NCBI GenBank assembly: GCA_964537505.1
Contig: CAZICK010000006.1
Location: forward strand, 1-64,000
Source: DAINBT01 sp036732785
GTDB taxonomy: Bacteria; Planctomycetota; Phycisphaerae; Sedimentisphaerales; SM23-30
Length of the DNA stretch: 64,000 nucleotides
Reading direction: 5' to 3'
Positions 1-6,905 of the stretch are shown here, piece by piece. The position numbers were made by a program, and so were the translations under genes. Positions within the stretch are counted from its first letter, which is position 1. Every line of letters begins with the position of its first letter. The notes under the pieces are model-generated. The model was not told where the DNA came from. It ran no database searches and saw nothing but the letters and a program-made list of their open reading frames with translations.

Positions 1-2076
1 ATCTATCGCCAGCGCCCGCCGATACATCGGCTCCGCCTCAGCTAACCGGTTCGTAGCATACAGCAATCCCGCCAGATTGTTCAGGTCTCTCGCCACATCC
101 GGATGCCCCGGCCCGAACGACACTTCATCTATCGCCAGCGCCCGCCGCATCATAGGCTCCGCCTCAGCTAACCGGTTCGTAGCCCGCAGCAATTCCGCCA
201 GATTGTTCAGACACGCTGCCGTATTCCTATGTTCAGGCCCAGCTATTTTCTCGTTTGTCGCAAGTGCCCGCCGATATAATCTTTCAGCAATCTCAAAAGA
301 TACCTTAGATGCGAAATGCAAAGCCAAGTTGTTCATCAGTCGGCCGGTAGGCTCCCCTATCCCGCTCTCGTCTCCGTATTCAGCAACTACCGAGACATGC
401 GGCGCCATAGCTTCCCACAAACCCCAGCTTCGCACATCATCAGGCGGCGGATCACCAGAAATATAGTCATCGACCAGCCGCAACGCGAGTTTCACCCACT
501 TTTTATAATCCTTCTCAATTCGCAGCCGAACCGATTCCTGCACCAGCCGATGCACAATAAATCGCTCGCCCGTCAAATTTATCATCGACCACGCGCCCAA
601 TTCACCAAGCATACCACGAACATCAATCTCCCCTTCCACATCCCCGCCCCCCCCAATCAGCCCAATAGCCTTAACAATCCTTTCTCCCCCCGATTCAAAA
701 AACCCCGCCGGTATCGCCTCCGGCCCCAAAAAAGATGCCAACCTCAAAATACCCCGCTCACCAGCCCCCAGGCGTTCCTCTGTCGTCTGCCACACCGAAA
801 GCACCGCCTCAGGATAATCCTGCAATTTATTACTATGCCATGAGAGCACCTTTTTACGCCCCTTATCAAATTCTACAAGATACCCCTCAAAACCAATACG
901 CCGATGATTAATATAAGCCGCCGCCTGCTCAAGTGCGATAGGCAGACCATCCAGCTTTCCCGCCAACCGCCCCGCTGCCTCTTTATCATTCTTCCCCGCC
1001 GCCCGCCCTTTTTGCGTCTTTTCCAGCAAATAACTCACAGCCTCCTCCTCACTCAATTTATCTATAGCCACAGCCTCAACACCCCCACCCCATTCTGCCA
1101 TCCGTGACGTAATAATAACCTTCCCCTTGCAAAGCCGCGGCACTATCTCACCAATCCTTCTGCGCGCCTCCTCATCATCAACATTATCAAAAATCATCAA
1201 ATAATCATCTCGCCCCGCAAGATGACCAACCACCGCCTCCACAATAGCAAGTTGATCTTCAAGTTTACGCTCATCCAGATTCAACAACCCCACCCCAGCC
1301 AGCTTTGCCATATTCGAAGTATAATTCAACAGGTTATCAGCCACCACAAACAGCACCGCCTTAACTTCCTCCTTTTCCAGCAGCCTCCACCCAAATTCAA
1401 CCACCAGCCGAGTCTTCCCAATCCCACCCAGCCCACAAATCGCACGAGTCTGTGTAATCGCCGCAACCTTCCCCCCGCCCAATTCCTCCTCCAACTTCCC
1501 CAACGCCTCCTCTCTCCCCTTAAACAACCCACCAATCGACTTATATGGCAGATTATTAACATACTTTTTTTCTTCAGTTGATTTCTTGGCAGAATCCCCA
1601 CCAATAATATGCCTGTCAATCTCCTCGAGCTTATCAATTACATGTGACTTAAATAATCTTTCATTCTGTTTACACACTTCATAAGTTGCTTCAGCAAGCT
1701 TTCTTAGTTCATCACTTGCCTTTTGTTTCGATAAAAGAAAAAAAGGTTGTGGCTCACTAATGGTCTTCTTTACGTTGTGCCAGCTCTCCAAAAAAGCCTT
1801 GTGCCAGTCATTTTCAGTTGGCAATTTCTTTTTTATAAGCATCTGTTGTACATTATCGTAATATGGTTGTTTATGTTCAGTTGTTGATGGCTCAACTTTT
1901 GAAAATAAAGCAGCCCAATCTACGTACATATCTTCCGGTAGAGCTTTTGCCCATTTCTTTATTGCCTCATCAAGCTCCTTCGGTAGCTTATCATCCGAAA
2001 CAAAATGCGCAAGCGCCTTATCGCGCAGCTTGCCACATATCCACTTTATAAAAAACCCAGTTACTGGATCAGCCAT
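1..2076 (-). CDS. STAND/NB-ARC-type NTPase with TPR repeats (partial, C-terminus off window)
   Basis: The frame is open from ATG (complement of 2074-2076) to the left edge, 692 codons with no stop. A purine-rich AAAAGGATT lies just upstream of the ATG. Visible order: an unassigned helical N-terminal region (residues about 1-170), an NTPase domain with P-loop GLGGIGKTRL (about 215-224) and Walker B-like LMIFDNVDD (about 293-301), a winged-helix-like section (GLPIALEQAAAYI, then a conserved HRLVQESVR), and TPR_10/12-type repeats beginning LNNLAxLLxATNRLAEAEP. The last repeats are 42 residues long and nearly identical at DNA level (126-bp period, 1-126 and 127-252). STAND NTPases of this layout are switch proteins where TPRs sense a ligand and the N-terminus acts; many bacterial ones are anti-phage sensors. 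That role is inference; the N-terminal effector is not recognised. Isolated on the minus strand beside a repeat-rich intergenic region. Confidence 0.85.
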   Translation of the reverse strand, partial: MADPVTGFFIKWICGKLRDKALAHFVSDDKLPKELDEAIKKWAKALPEDMYVDWAALFSKVEPSTTEHKQPYYDNVQQMLIKKKLPTENDWHKAFLESWHNVKKTISEPQPFFLLSKQKASDELRKLAEATYEVCKQNERLFKSHVIDKLEEIDRHIIGGDSAKKSTEEKKYVNNLPYKSIGGLFKGREEALGKLEEELGGGKVAAITQTRAICGLGGIGKTRLVVEFGWRLLEKEEVKAVLFVVADNLLNYTSNMAKLAGVGLLNLDERKLEDQLAIVEAVVGHLAGRDDYLMIFDNVDDEEARRRIGEIVPRLCKGKVIITSRMAEWGGGVEAVAIDKLSEEEAVSYLLEKTQKGRAAGKNDKEAAGRLAGKLDGLPIALEQAAAYINHRRIGFEGYLVEFDKGRKKVLSWHSNKLQDYPEAVLSVWQTTEERLGAGERGILRLASFLGPEAIPAGFFESGGERIVKAIGLIGGGGDVEGEIDVRGMLGELGAWSMINLTGERFIVHRLVQESVRLRIEKDYKKWVKLALRLVDDYISGDPPPDDVRSWGLWEAMAPHVSVVAEYGDESGIGEPTGRLMNNLALHFASKVSFEIAERLYRRALATNEKIAGPEHRNTAACLNNLAELLRATNRLAEAEPMMRRALAIDEVSFGPGHPDVARDLNNLAGLLYATNRLAEAEPMYRRALAID

Positions 2077-2285
2077 TATTTCTAATCCTTTTCCATACGA
2101 TTTTTCAAAATTAAATAATCACCCTTCTCGCCTCCAGCCCCTATCCTATCTCGCCTTCCGTGCCTTTTTGTTATCTTATATTCCCTTTCTTCTTCGTGCT
2201 CTTCTCATCTTCGTGGTTAAATTTATTTTCCTATTCTTATCTTCTAGTGCCTCATCCCTGTTGTCTTCTGTCCCTATTTTTCAAC

Positions 2286-2330
2286 CTGATCCGTCTGATC
2301 CGTCTGATCCGTCTGATCCGTCCGATCCGT
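2286..2330. repeat. 9-bp tandem repeat, 5 copies
   Basis: Five head-to-tail copies of CTGATCCGT (the fifth reads CCGATCCGT), 45 bp in total. Because the unit is a multiple of three, it creates the spurious SDPSDP frames on the plus strand. Non-coding by context. Confidence 0.9.
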
Positions 2331-2376
2331 GTTCTATTCTTCTCAGCACTGACCACTTCTTCATCCTTCCCTCCCC

Positions 2377-2404
2377 CGCAATACGCAATACGACATACGC
2401 ACTA
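2377..2404. repeat. Degenerate heptamer tandem repeat (CGCAATA-type), 4 copies
   Basis: Four consecutive 7-mers: CGCAATA, CGCAATA, CGACATA, CGCACTA. This is one of several different heptamer families within 310 bp, a pattern like the short tandemly repeated repetitive (STRR) sequences described in filamentous cyanobacteria. Confidence 0.8.
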
Positions 2405-2547
2405 CGCCTTCTACCACGGCCCGCCCACAATGTCAACAAAATCCCAACCCCCCACCTCCTCTTTCCTTCCCCTGCCCCCGGACCGCCCACTCCTTAAGTC
2501 CGCACCCCAACCGGTCCGCCCTCTGCCTCCTTCCTTCTTCTCTCTTA

Positions 2548-2575
2548 CTAGTGCCTCGTGCCTCGTGCCTTCTTC
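2548..2575. repeat. Degenerate heptamer tandem repeat (CTAGTGC/CTCGTGC), 4 copies
   Basis: Reads CTAGTGC, CTCGTGC, CTCGTGC, CTTCTTC in register. The same CTAGTGC unit reappears at 2658-2685. Confidence 0.75.
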
Positions 2576-2627
2576 CGCCCCCCGACCCCCGCCCTCCCCC
2601 AACTGGTCCGCCCTCTTTCCTCCTGTC

Positions 2628-2685
2628 TTCTGACTTCTGATTTCTGATTTTTCCCCACTAGTGCCTAGTGCCTGTTGCCTATTGC
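2628..2685. repeat. Two adjacent heptamer repeat blocks
   Basis: 2628-2648 is TTCTGAC, TTCTGAT, TTCTGAT. After a ten-base gap, 2658-2685 is CTAGTGC, CTAGTGC, CTGTTGC, CTATTGC. The second block shares its unit with 2548-2575. A 12-bp word GGTCCGCCCTCT also occurs twice nearby (about 2512 and 2605). Confidence 0.75.
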
Positions 2686-2730
2686 CTTCTTTTGCTATCT
2701 TACCTATCTTGACATCAAAACTCATCAAAA

Positions 2731-2785
2731 CATACTACAAACATAGTACAAAGTAGGTACAAACATAATGCAAACATAGTACAAA
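2731..2785. repeat. 11-bp tandem repeat, 5 copies
   Basis: Five in-register 11-mers: CATACTACAAA, CATAGTACAAA, GTAGGTACAAA, CATAATGCAAA, CATAGTACAAA. The ACAAA tail is kept in four units and reads GCAAA in the fourth. Flanked upstream by two CATCAAAA words. Non-coding; could be an iteron-like protein-binding array or simple slippage product. Confidence 0.85.
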
Positions 2786-2872
2786 CCGCATCACTTTTCA
2801 TCAGAATTCATCCAAATTTCGCCGAATTTCACAGTTTTTTCTTACCTATCTTACCTAATCGTTATAATCGTT

Positions 2873-3000
2873 ACACAAAAATAAGCACTTACATCAATTC
2901 CAACAACGAAAAATAAGGAGTTATATTCATTCCCGCCGAACGAAAAATAAAGACTTACATCAATTTCCCATAAACGAAAAACAAAGACTTACGAACGCAC
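2873..3000. repeat. Imperfect tandem repeat with 32-34 bp period, about 4 copies
   Basis: Copies begin near 2873, 2905, 2939 and 2973. Each carries a core like ACGAAAAATAA followed by RGASTTAYAT and a C-rich tail. The spacing of the last three starts is exactly 34 bp. There is no spacer/repeat alternation of the CRISPR kind: the whole unit is repeated, with scattered substitutions. Confidence 0.7.
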
Positions 3001-3275
3001 ACTTCCTCCCACCTCGCCCGCCGCCTTCTGTTTTCTAACCTCCTACTTCCGCCTTCTCTCCCACGCTCACCAAATGTGTAGCCGACAAACCACTCCAGCG
3101 AAAACCGGCAACTTACCGAAAAGTAACAGCTTGCCCATATTCCCTATCTTGCCCCACTTAACATTAACGCCGCAACTTTCGTTAACTTAGGTAATAGTAT
3201 GTATTTGTGTAAATTTTTTTTAACTTTTTGCCAATTTTACTCTTGCCAGAACAGTTTTTTCGTGTATTTTATAAT

Positions 3276-3409
3276 ATAGTAGTGTACACAGGGTCGTGTT
3301 GACGTGTATAATTATTTAGGACGTTGGATTGGAAATAATTTGATTCTCTTTTCTCCTCCTTTGCTGGTGAGGCAGAACAACCCCTCCTGTTCTGCTTCAC
3401 CTTTTTTTT
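3276..3409 (+). ncRNA. Possible orphan small RNA ending at a strong terminator
   Basis: The terminator at 3366-3409 has no protein gene before it on the plus strand. A TATAAT box at 3270-3275 lies about 95 bp upstream of the hairpin, with a TTGCCA at 3243-3248 that is spaced too far (21 bp) to be a textbook -35. A transcript from about 3282 to 3409 would be roughly 128 nt. No ORF with a ribosome site is visible in it. Existence of the RNA is inference from promoter plus terminator only. Confidence 0.3.
3366..3409 (+). terminator. Rho-independent terminator
   Basis: A 14-bp stem, GGTGAGGCAGAACA at 3366-3379 paired with 3388-3401 (one G-U pair), an 8-nt loop and an immediate run of eight T. 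Orientation is plus because the T-run follows the 3' arm on that strand. Confidence 0.85.
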
Positions 3410-3467
3410 GGGACGAAAACCCACAAAATACTTTCCAACACCTCTCCGCCACATTTCATCCGGCTTT

Positions 3468-3497
3468 TTGACACTGTTGTAACTTACTTAGTAGAAA
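3468..3497 (+). promoter_or_regulatory. Candidate sigma-70 promoter for uvrA
   Basis: TTGACA at 3468-3473 and TAGAAA at 3492-3497 are separated by 18 bp. The leader to the uvrA ATG would be about 185 nt. No convincing LexA-type palindrome was found around it. Confidence 0.45.
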
Positions 3498-3687
3498 AAG
3501 GTTACAAACCACATCTGACGAACCTCCTGTCAAACAGACCAACATTTGTTCTTGTAGCGGAAGGGGCAAACAAGTTACAATAGACGGAATGTGTTCCTGG
3601 CCAATAAACGACTGGACTCTTGCGGTTCCCCGGACCGCCCCGGCTCGCATCAGCCTGGACCATAACCTTGAGGAGAAATAACGACTT

Positions 3688-6519
3688 ATGACTCATAAAC
3701 ACATTGTTATTTGCGGTGCCAAAGAGCACAACCTCAAGTCAATAAACGTAGAGATACCACGTGATAAACTGGTAGTAATCACAGGCCTTAGCGGCTCGGG
3801 CAAAAGCTCCCTGGCGTTCGACACTATTTACGCCGAGGGAAAACGCAAATATGTCGAATCGCTTTCGGCTTACGCCCGCCAGTTCCTCGAACAAATGCAA
3901 AAGCCCGATGTGGAAAGCATTGAAGGGTTGCCCCCCACAATCGCCATTGAGCAGCGCGGCAGTGGTCATAACCCACGCTCCACAGTAGCAACTACTACGG
4001 AAATCTATGATTACCTCAGACTTTTATTCGCCCGCGTCGGCAACCCGCATTGTTATATTTGCGGCAAGCCAATCAAAACCCAACACCCCGGCCAGATCAC
4101 CGACGCCTTGATGAGCGAAGGCGAAGGTAAAAAAATACAGATATGTGCACCGCTGGTACGCGGCCAAAAAGGCGAACACACCGAAATACTGCAACGGATT
4201 CAGCGTGAAGGATTTGTTCGCGTACGTATCGACGGCAAAATTTACGAGCTAAAAGATGTTCCCAACCTTAGTCGCAATCATCAGCACAGCATCGAAGTGG
4301 TGGTCGATCGGGTCGTGATAAAACCACCTGTCCGATCGCGTCTGGCGGACTCCGTAGAGATCGCCCTGAAACTCGGTGACGGTTTAGTGCTCGTACTCAA
4401 AGAAGACAAAGGCGGGCGATGGCGGGAAACCCATTACAGCGAAAAATACGCCTGCCTCGATCACCCGGAAGTGTCGATGCCGGAGTTGTCCCCGCGATGT
4501 TTCAGTTTCAACAGTCCCTACGGCGCGTGTCGGAGTTGTGACGGACTTGGAACCATCCTCGAGTTTGACGAGGAGTTGATTGTCCCGGATACCACACTCT
4601 CACTGACGGAAGGGGCCATAATCGCATGGCGGCGCGGCGGCAAACGAATGAATATATTTTACAATCGGCTGATAAGGCGATTTTGCCGCGAGTTCGATGT
4701 CAGCCCTGACGTACCATTTGAAAGCATTCCAGCTTCAAAACGCAAAATATTGCTTCATGGCAATTCTGCTGACGGCTGGTTGAACTTCGAAGGCATCATT
4801 CCCAACCTCATCAGGCGTTTTAACAAAACAGACAGTGAATTCGTCAAGGCGCGTTTACACAGCTATATGTCGCTAAAGCCGTGCCGGGAATGTTGTGGCG
4901 CACGCCTGCGTCCTGAGTCGTTGGCAGTATTGATTAACGGCCATAACATTAATGAAATCACACGTATGAGCATCGGTCAGGCTCAGCAGTTTTTCAATTG
5001 TCTGAAACTAACCGGTCAGAACCGCCAGATCGCCGGTCCAATAATGAAGGAACTCCACAATCGTCTGGAATTTATGGTCAACGTAGGATTAGATTATCTC
5101 ACACTCGACCGGACGAGTGGAACCCTCTCCGGCGGCGAAGCTCAGCGTATACGCCTGGCAACGCAGGTCGGTTCGAAGCTCGTAGGCGTTTGTTACGTAC
5201 TGGACGAACCGTCCATCGGTCTCCATCACCGCGATAACGAAAAGCTTATTCATACATTAAAGCACCTTGTCGATCTGGGCAACACCGTACTGGTTGTCGA
5301 GCATGATGAGGACACCATGTACGCTGCAGACCACCTCATCGATATCGGCCCGGCCGCCGGAGCCCATGGCGGCGAAATCGTAGCCGAAGGAACAATTGAC
5401 CGCATTATCGCCCAGCCCAGATCGCTGACGGGCAGATATCTTTGCGGTAATCTGCAAATCAAACCGCCTGCGAAACGCCGTAAGGTCAACATTAAATATT
5501 GTGTCGCACTGAAAGGAGTCCGGCAAAACAACCTCAAAAACATTGATGTTTCATTTCCACTTAGAAATTTTGTTTGCGTAACGGGAGTAAGCGGCTCAGG
5601 CAAAAGCTCGCTGGTCAGTCAAGTATTACTGCCAGCGTTGCGGAGGGAAATTTATGGCTCGCGTGAAAAGCCAGGACCACATAAACGACTGGTCGGCGCG
5701 ATGCGGATCGACAAGGTCATACAGATCGATCAAAGTCCCATCGGCCGAACGCCCCGGTCCAACGCGGCGACCTACACCGGAGTTTTCGATCTGATCCGAC
5801 ATCTGTTGAGCAAAACCAGAGAGGCAAAAATTCGCGGTTACGGCCCTGGCAGATTCAGCTTTAATGTCAAGGGCGGCCGCTGCGAAGCCTGTCAGGGGCA
5901 GGGCACCAGAAAAATCGAAATGCATTTTCTGCCCGATGTTTATGTCGTTTGCGATCAGTGTAACGGACTGCGTTACAATCGCGAGACATTAGATGTCAAG
6001 TACCGCGGCATGAATGTAGCCGACGTTCTCGATATGCACATCCAGGACGCGATGGGTTTTTTTGAAAACTTTCCCAAAGTCAAGCAGTTGTTGCAGGCAC
6101 TCCACGATGTCGGACTCGGTTACATGACTCTCGGCCAGCCCTCGACCACCCTTAGCGGCGGTGAAGCCCAGCGGGTAAAATTAGCTTCCGAGCTTGGCAA
6201 AGCCGGCACCGGTCACACACTCTACGTACTGGACGAACCGACCACCGGCCTGCATTTTGCCGACATTCACAACCTGCTAAACGTACTCAATCGGCTGGTG
6301 GACATGGGCAATACCGTCATCGTCATCGAGCACAACCTTGACGTAATCAAGATGGCCGACTACATCATCGACCTCGGCCCGGAAGGCGGCGACGCCGGTG
6401 GAACTATCATAGCCCAGGGTTCACCAGAGCAGATAGCCACCATCGAGCAGAGCTACACCGGCCAATTCCTCGCCAAAAAACTAAATCTCCGACAAACAAT
6501 TTGTACCCATACTGAATGA
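3688..6519 (+). CDS. uvrA: Excinuclease ABC subunit A (UvrA)
   Basis: A 943-residue protein of the normal UvrA length. It is the damage-recognition ATPase of nucleotide excision repair; as a dimer it scans DNA and loads UvrB. Seen in order: first P-loop GLSGSGKSS (about 33), first zinc module in which the second Cys position reads His (CLDH ... CRSC, about 253-285), ABC signature SGGEAQRIRLA (about 481), second P-loop GVSGSGKSS (about 633), second zinc finger CEAC ... CDQC (about 730-760), second signature LSGGEAQRVKLA (about 822) and a D-loop/H-motif end (DEPTTGLHFAD, VIEHN). The ATG has GAGGAG about 12 nt upstream. It stands alone as a transcription unit, with a candidate promoter upstream and a hairpin downstream. 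Nothing suggests truncation. Confidence 0.97.
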   Translation: MTHKHIVICGAKEHNLKSINVEIPRDKLVVITGLSGSGKSSLAFDTIYAEGKRKYVESLSAYARQFLEQMQKPDVESIEGLPPTIAIEQRGSGHNPRSTVATTTEIYDYLRLLFARVGNPHCYICGKPIKTQHPGQITDALMSEGEGKKIQICAPLVRGQKGEHTEILQRIQREGFVRVRIDGKIYELKDVPNLSRNHQHSIEVVVDRVVIKPPVRSRLADSVEIALKLGDGLVLVLKEDKGGRWRETHYSEKYACLDHPEVSMPELSPRCFSFNSPYGACRSCDGLGTILEFDEELIVPDTTLSLTEGAIIAWRRGGKRMNIFYNRLIRRFCREFDVSPDVPFESIPASKRKILLHGNSADGWLNFEGIIPNLIRRFNKTDSEFVKARLHSYMSLKPCRECCGARLRPESLAVLINGHNINEITRMSIGQAQQFFNCLKLTGQNRQIAGPIMKELHNRLEFMVNVGLDYLTLDRTSGTLSGGEAQRIRLATQVGSKLVGVCYVLDEPSIGLHHRDNEKLIHTLKHLVDLGNTVLVVEHDEDTMYAADHLIDIGPAAGAHGGEIVAEGTIDRIIAQPRSLTGRYLCGNLQIKPPAKRRKVNIKYCVALKGVRQNNLKNIDVSFPLRNFVCVTGVSGSGKSSLVSQVLLPALRREIYGSREKPGPHKRLVGAMRIDKVIQIDQSPIGRTPRSNAATYTGVFDLIRHLLSKTREAKIRGYGPGRFSFNVKGGRCEACQGQGTRKIEMHFLPDVYVVCDQCNGLRYNRETLDVKYRGMNVADVLDMHIQDAMGFFENFPKVKQLLQALHDVGLGYMTLGQPSTTLSGGEAQRVKLASELGKAGTGHTLYVLDEPTTGLHFADIHNLLNVLNRLVDMGNTVIVIEHNLDVIKMADYIIDLGPEGGDAGGTIIAQGSPEQIATIEQSYTGQFLAKKLNLRQTICTHTE

Positions 6520-6575
6520 AAATGTCAGGGAATATAGCAATCGCGTGATCGCTTCAGCCAGTTAAAACCATCGTA

Positions 6576-6612
6576 ACCGGCATATATTTTGGATGCCGGT
6601 AATTTCTTTGAA
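6576..6612 (+). terminator. Probable uvrA terminator hairpin
   Basis: ACCGGCAT (6576-6583) and ATGCCGGT (6593-6600) form a perfect 8-bp stem with a 9-nt loop, followed by a loosely T-rich AATTTCTTT. It lies 57 nt after the uvrA stop. Confidence 0.55.
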
Positions 6613-6760
6613 CACAAGATGTTAAGGTCCTATAACAGGCGGGAGCCGGTCGGGACATTGGTTTTGGGAAAGATATGGGGGTTTTATCGGACTATAAGTG
6701 AGATGGTTTAGTAAAAACTCCCAGGCAATTGATGCCGCTGAAGGCAACTAAAAAAAAAGA

Positions 6761-6790
6761 TTGACAAATTTGGCCCAAAACGGGTAAAAT
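6761..6790 (+). promoter_or_regulatory. Strong sigma-70-type promoter for the two-partner secretion operon
   Basis: Perfect TTGACA at 6761-6766, 18-bp spacer, TAAAAT at 6785-6790. The predicted leader to the tpsB ATG (6906) is about 110 nt. An A-run (about nine A) precedes the -35 and may act as an UP element. Confidence 0.7.
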
Positions 6791-6905
6791 AGTGGATTGA
6801 CCGGCGATGCAGTCGGATCATTCCTGGTCTAGGGCCGGCTTGAAGGGATTCGAGTCGTGAAGTTATTCTGTAAGGATTTCAGCAGTAATAGTGGAGAGAT
6901 GCTTT

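Larger units (their letters stand above)
2077..3687. other. Long non-coding, repeat-rich intergenic region
   Basis: There is no convincing gene in these 1.6 kb. Open frames here have low-complexity translations (runs of Ser/Pro or DPSDPSDPS) that simply follow the tandem repeats. The stretch separates the divergently oriented STAND gene and uvrA. It holds pyrimidine-rich sequence on the plus strand, at least six short tandem-repeat blocks (listed separately), a 14-bp hairpin terminator at 3366-3409 and a candidate uvrA promoter at 3468-3497. Confidence 0.75.

Noticed and set aside
316..1637. Plus- and minus-strand frames opposite or out of frame with the STAND gene
   Set aside because: Their residues are a by-product of the pyrimidine-rich complement; the continuous 692-codon frame with P-loop explains the region.
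2030..2728. Several overlapping 60-157 codon frames in the repeat-rich region
   Set aside because: Translations are low-complexity (Ser/Pro/Leu, DPSDPS) and follow the tandem repeats; no ribosome sites.
2731..3000. Possible CRISPR array
   Set aside because: Units are contiguous and whole-unit repeats of 11 or 32-34 bp; there are no unique spacers between conserved repeats and no cas genes.
3510..3560. Possible LexA/SOS box before uvrA
   Set aside because: GAAC and GTTC words occur near each other but not with the spacing of known SOS boxes; not a palindrome.
3256..3729. Minus-strand frames of 61-75 codons between the terminator and uvrA
   Set aside because: No ribosome site or domain; one overlaps the uvrA start and the others read through the hairpin.
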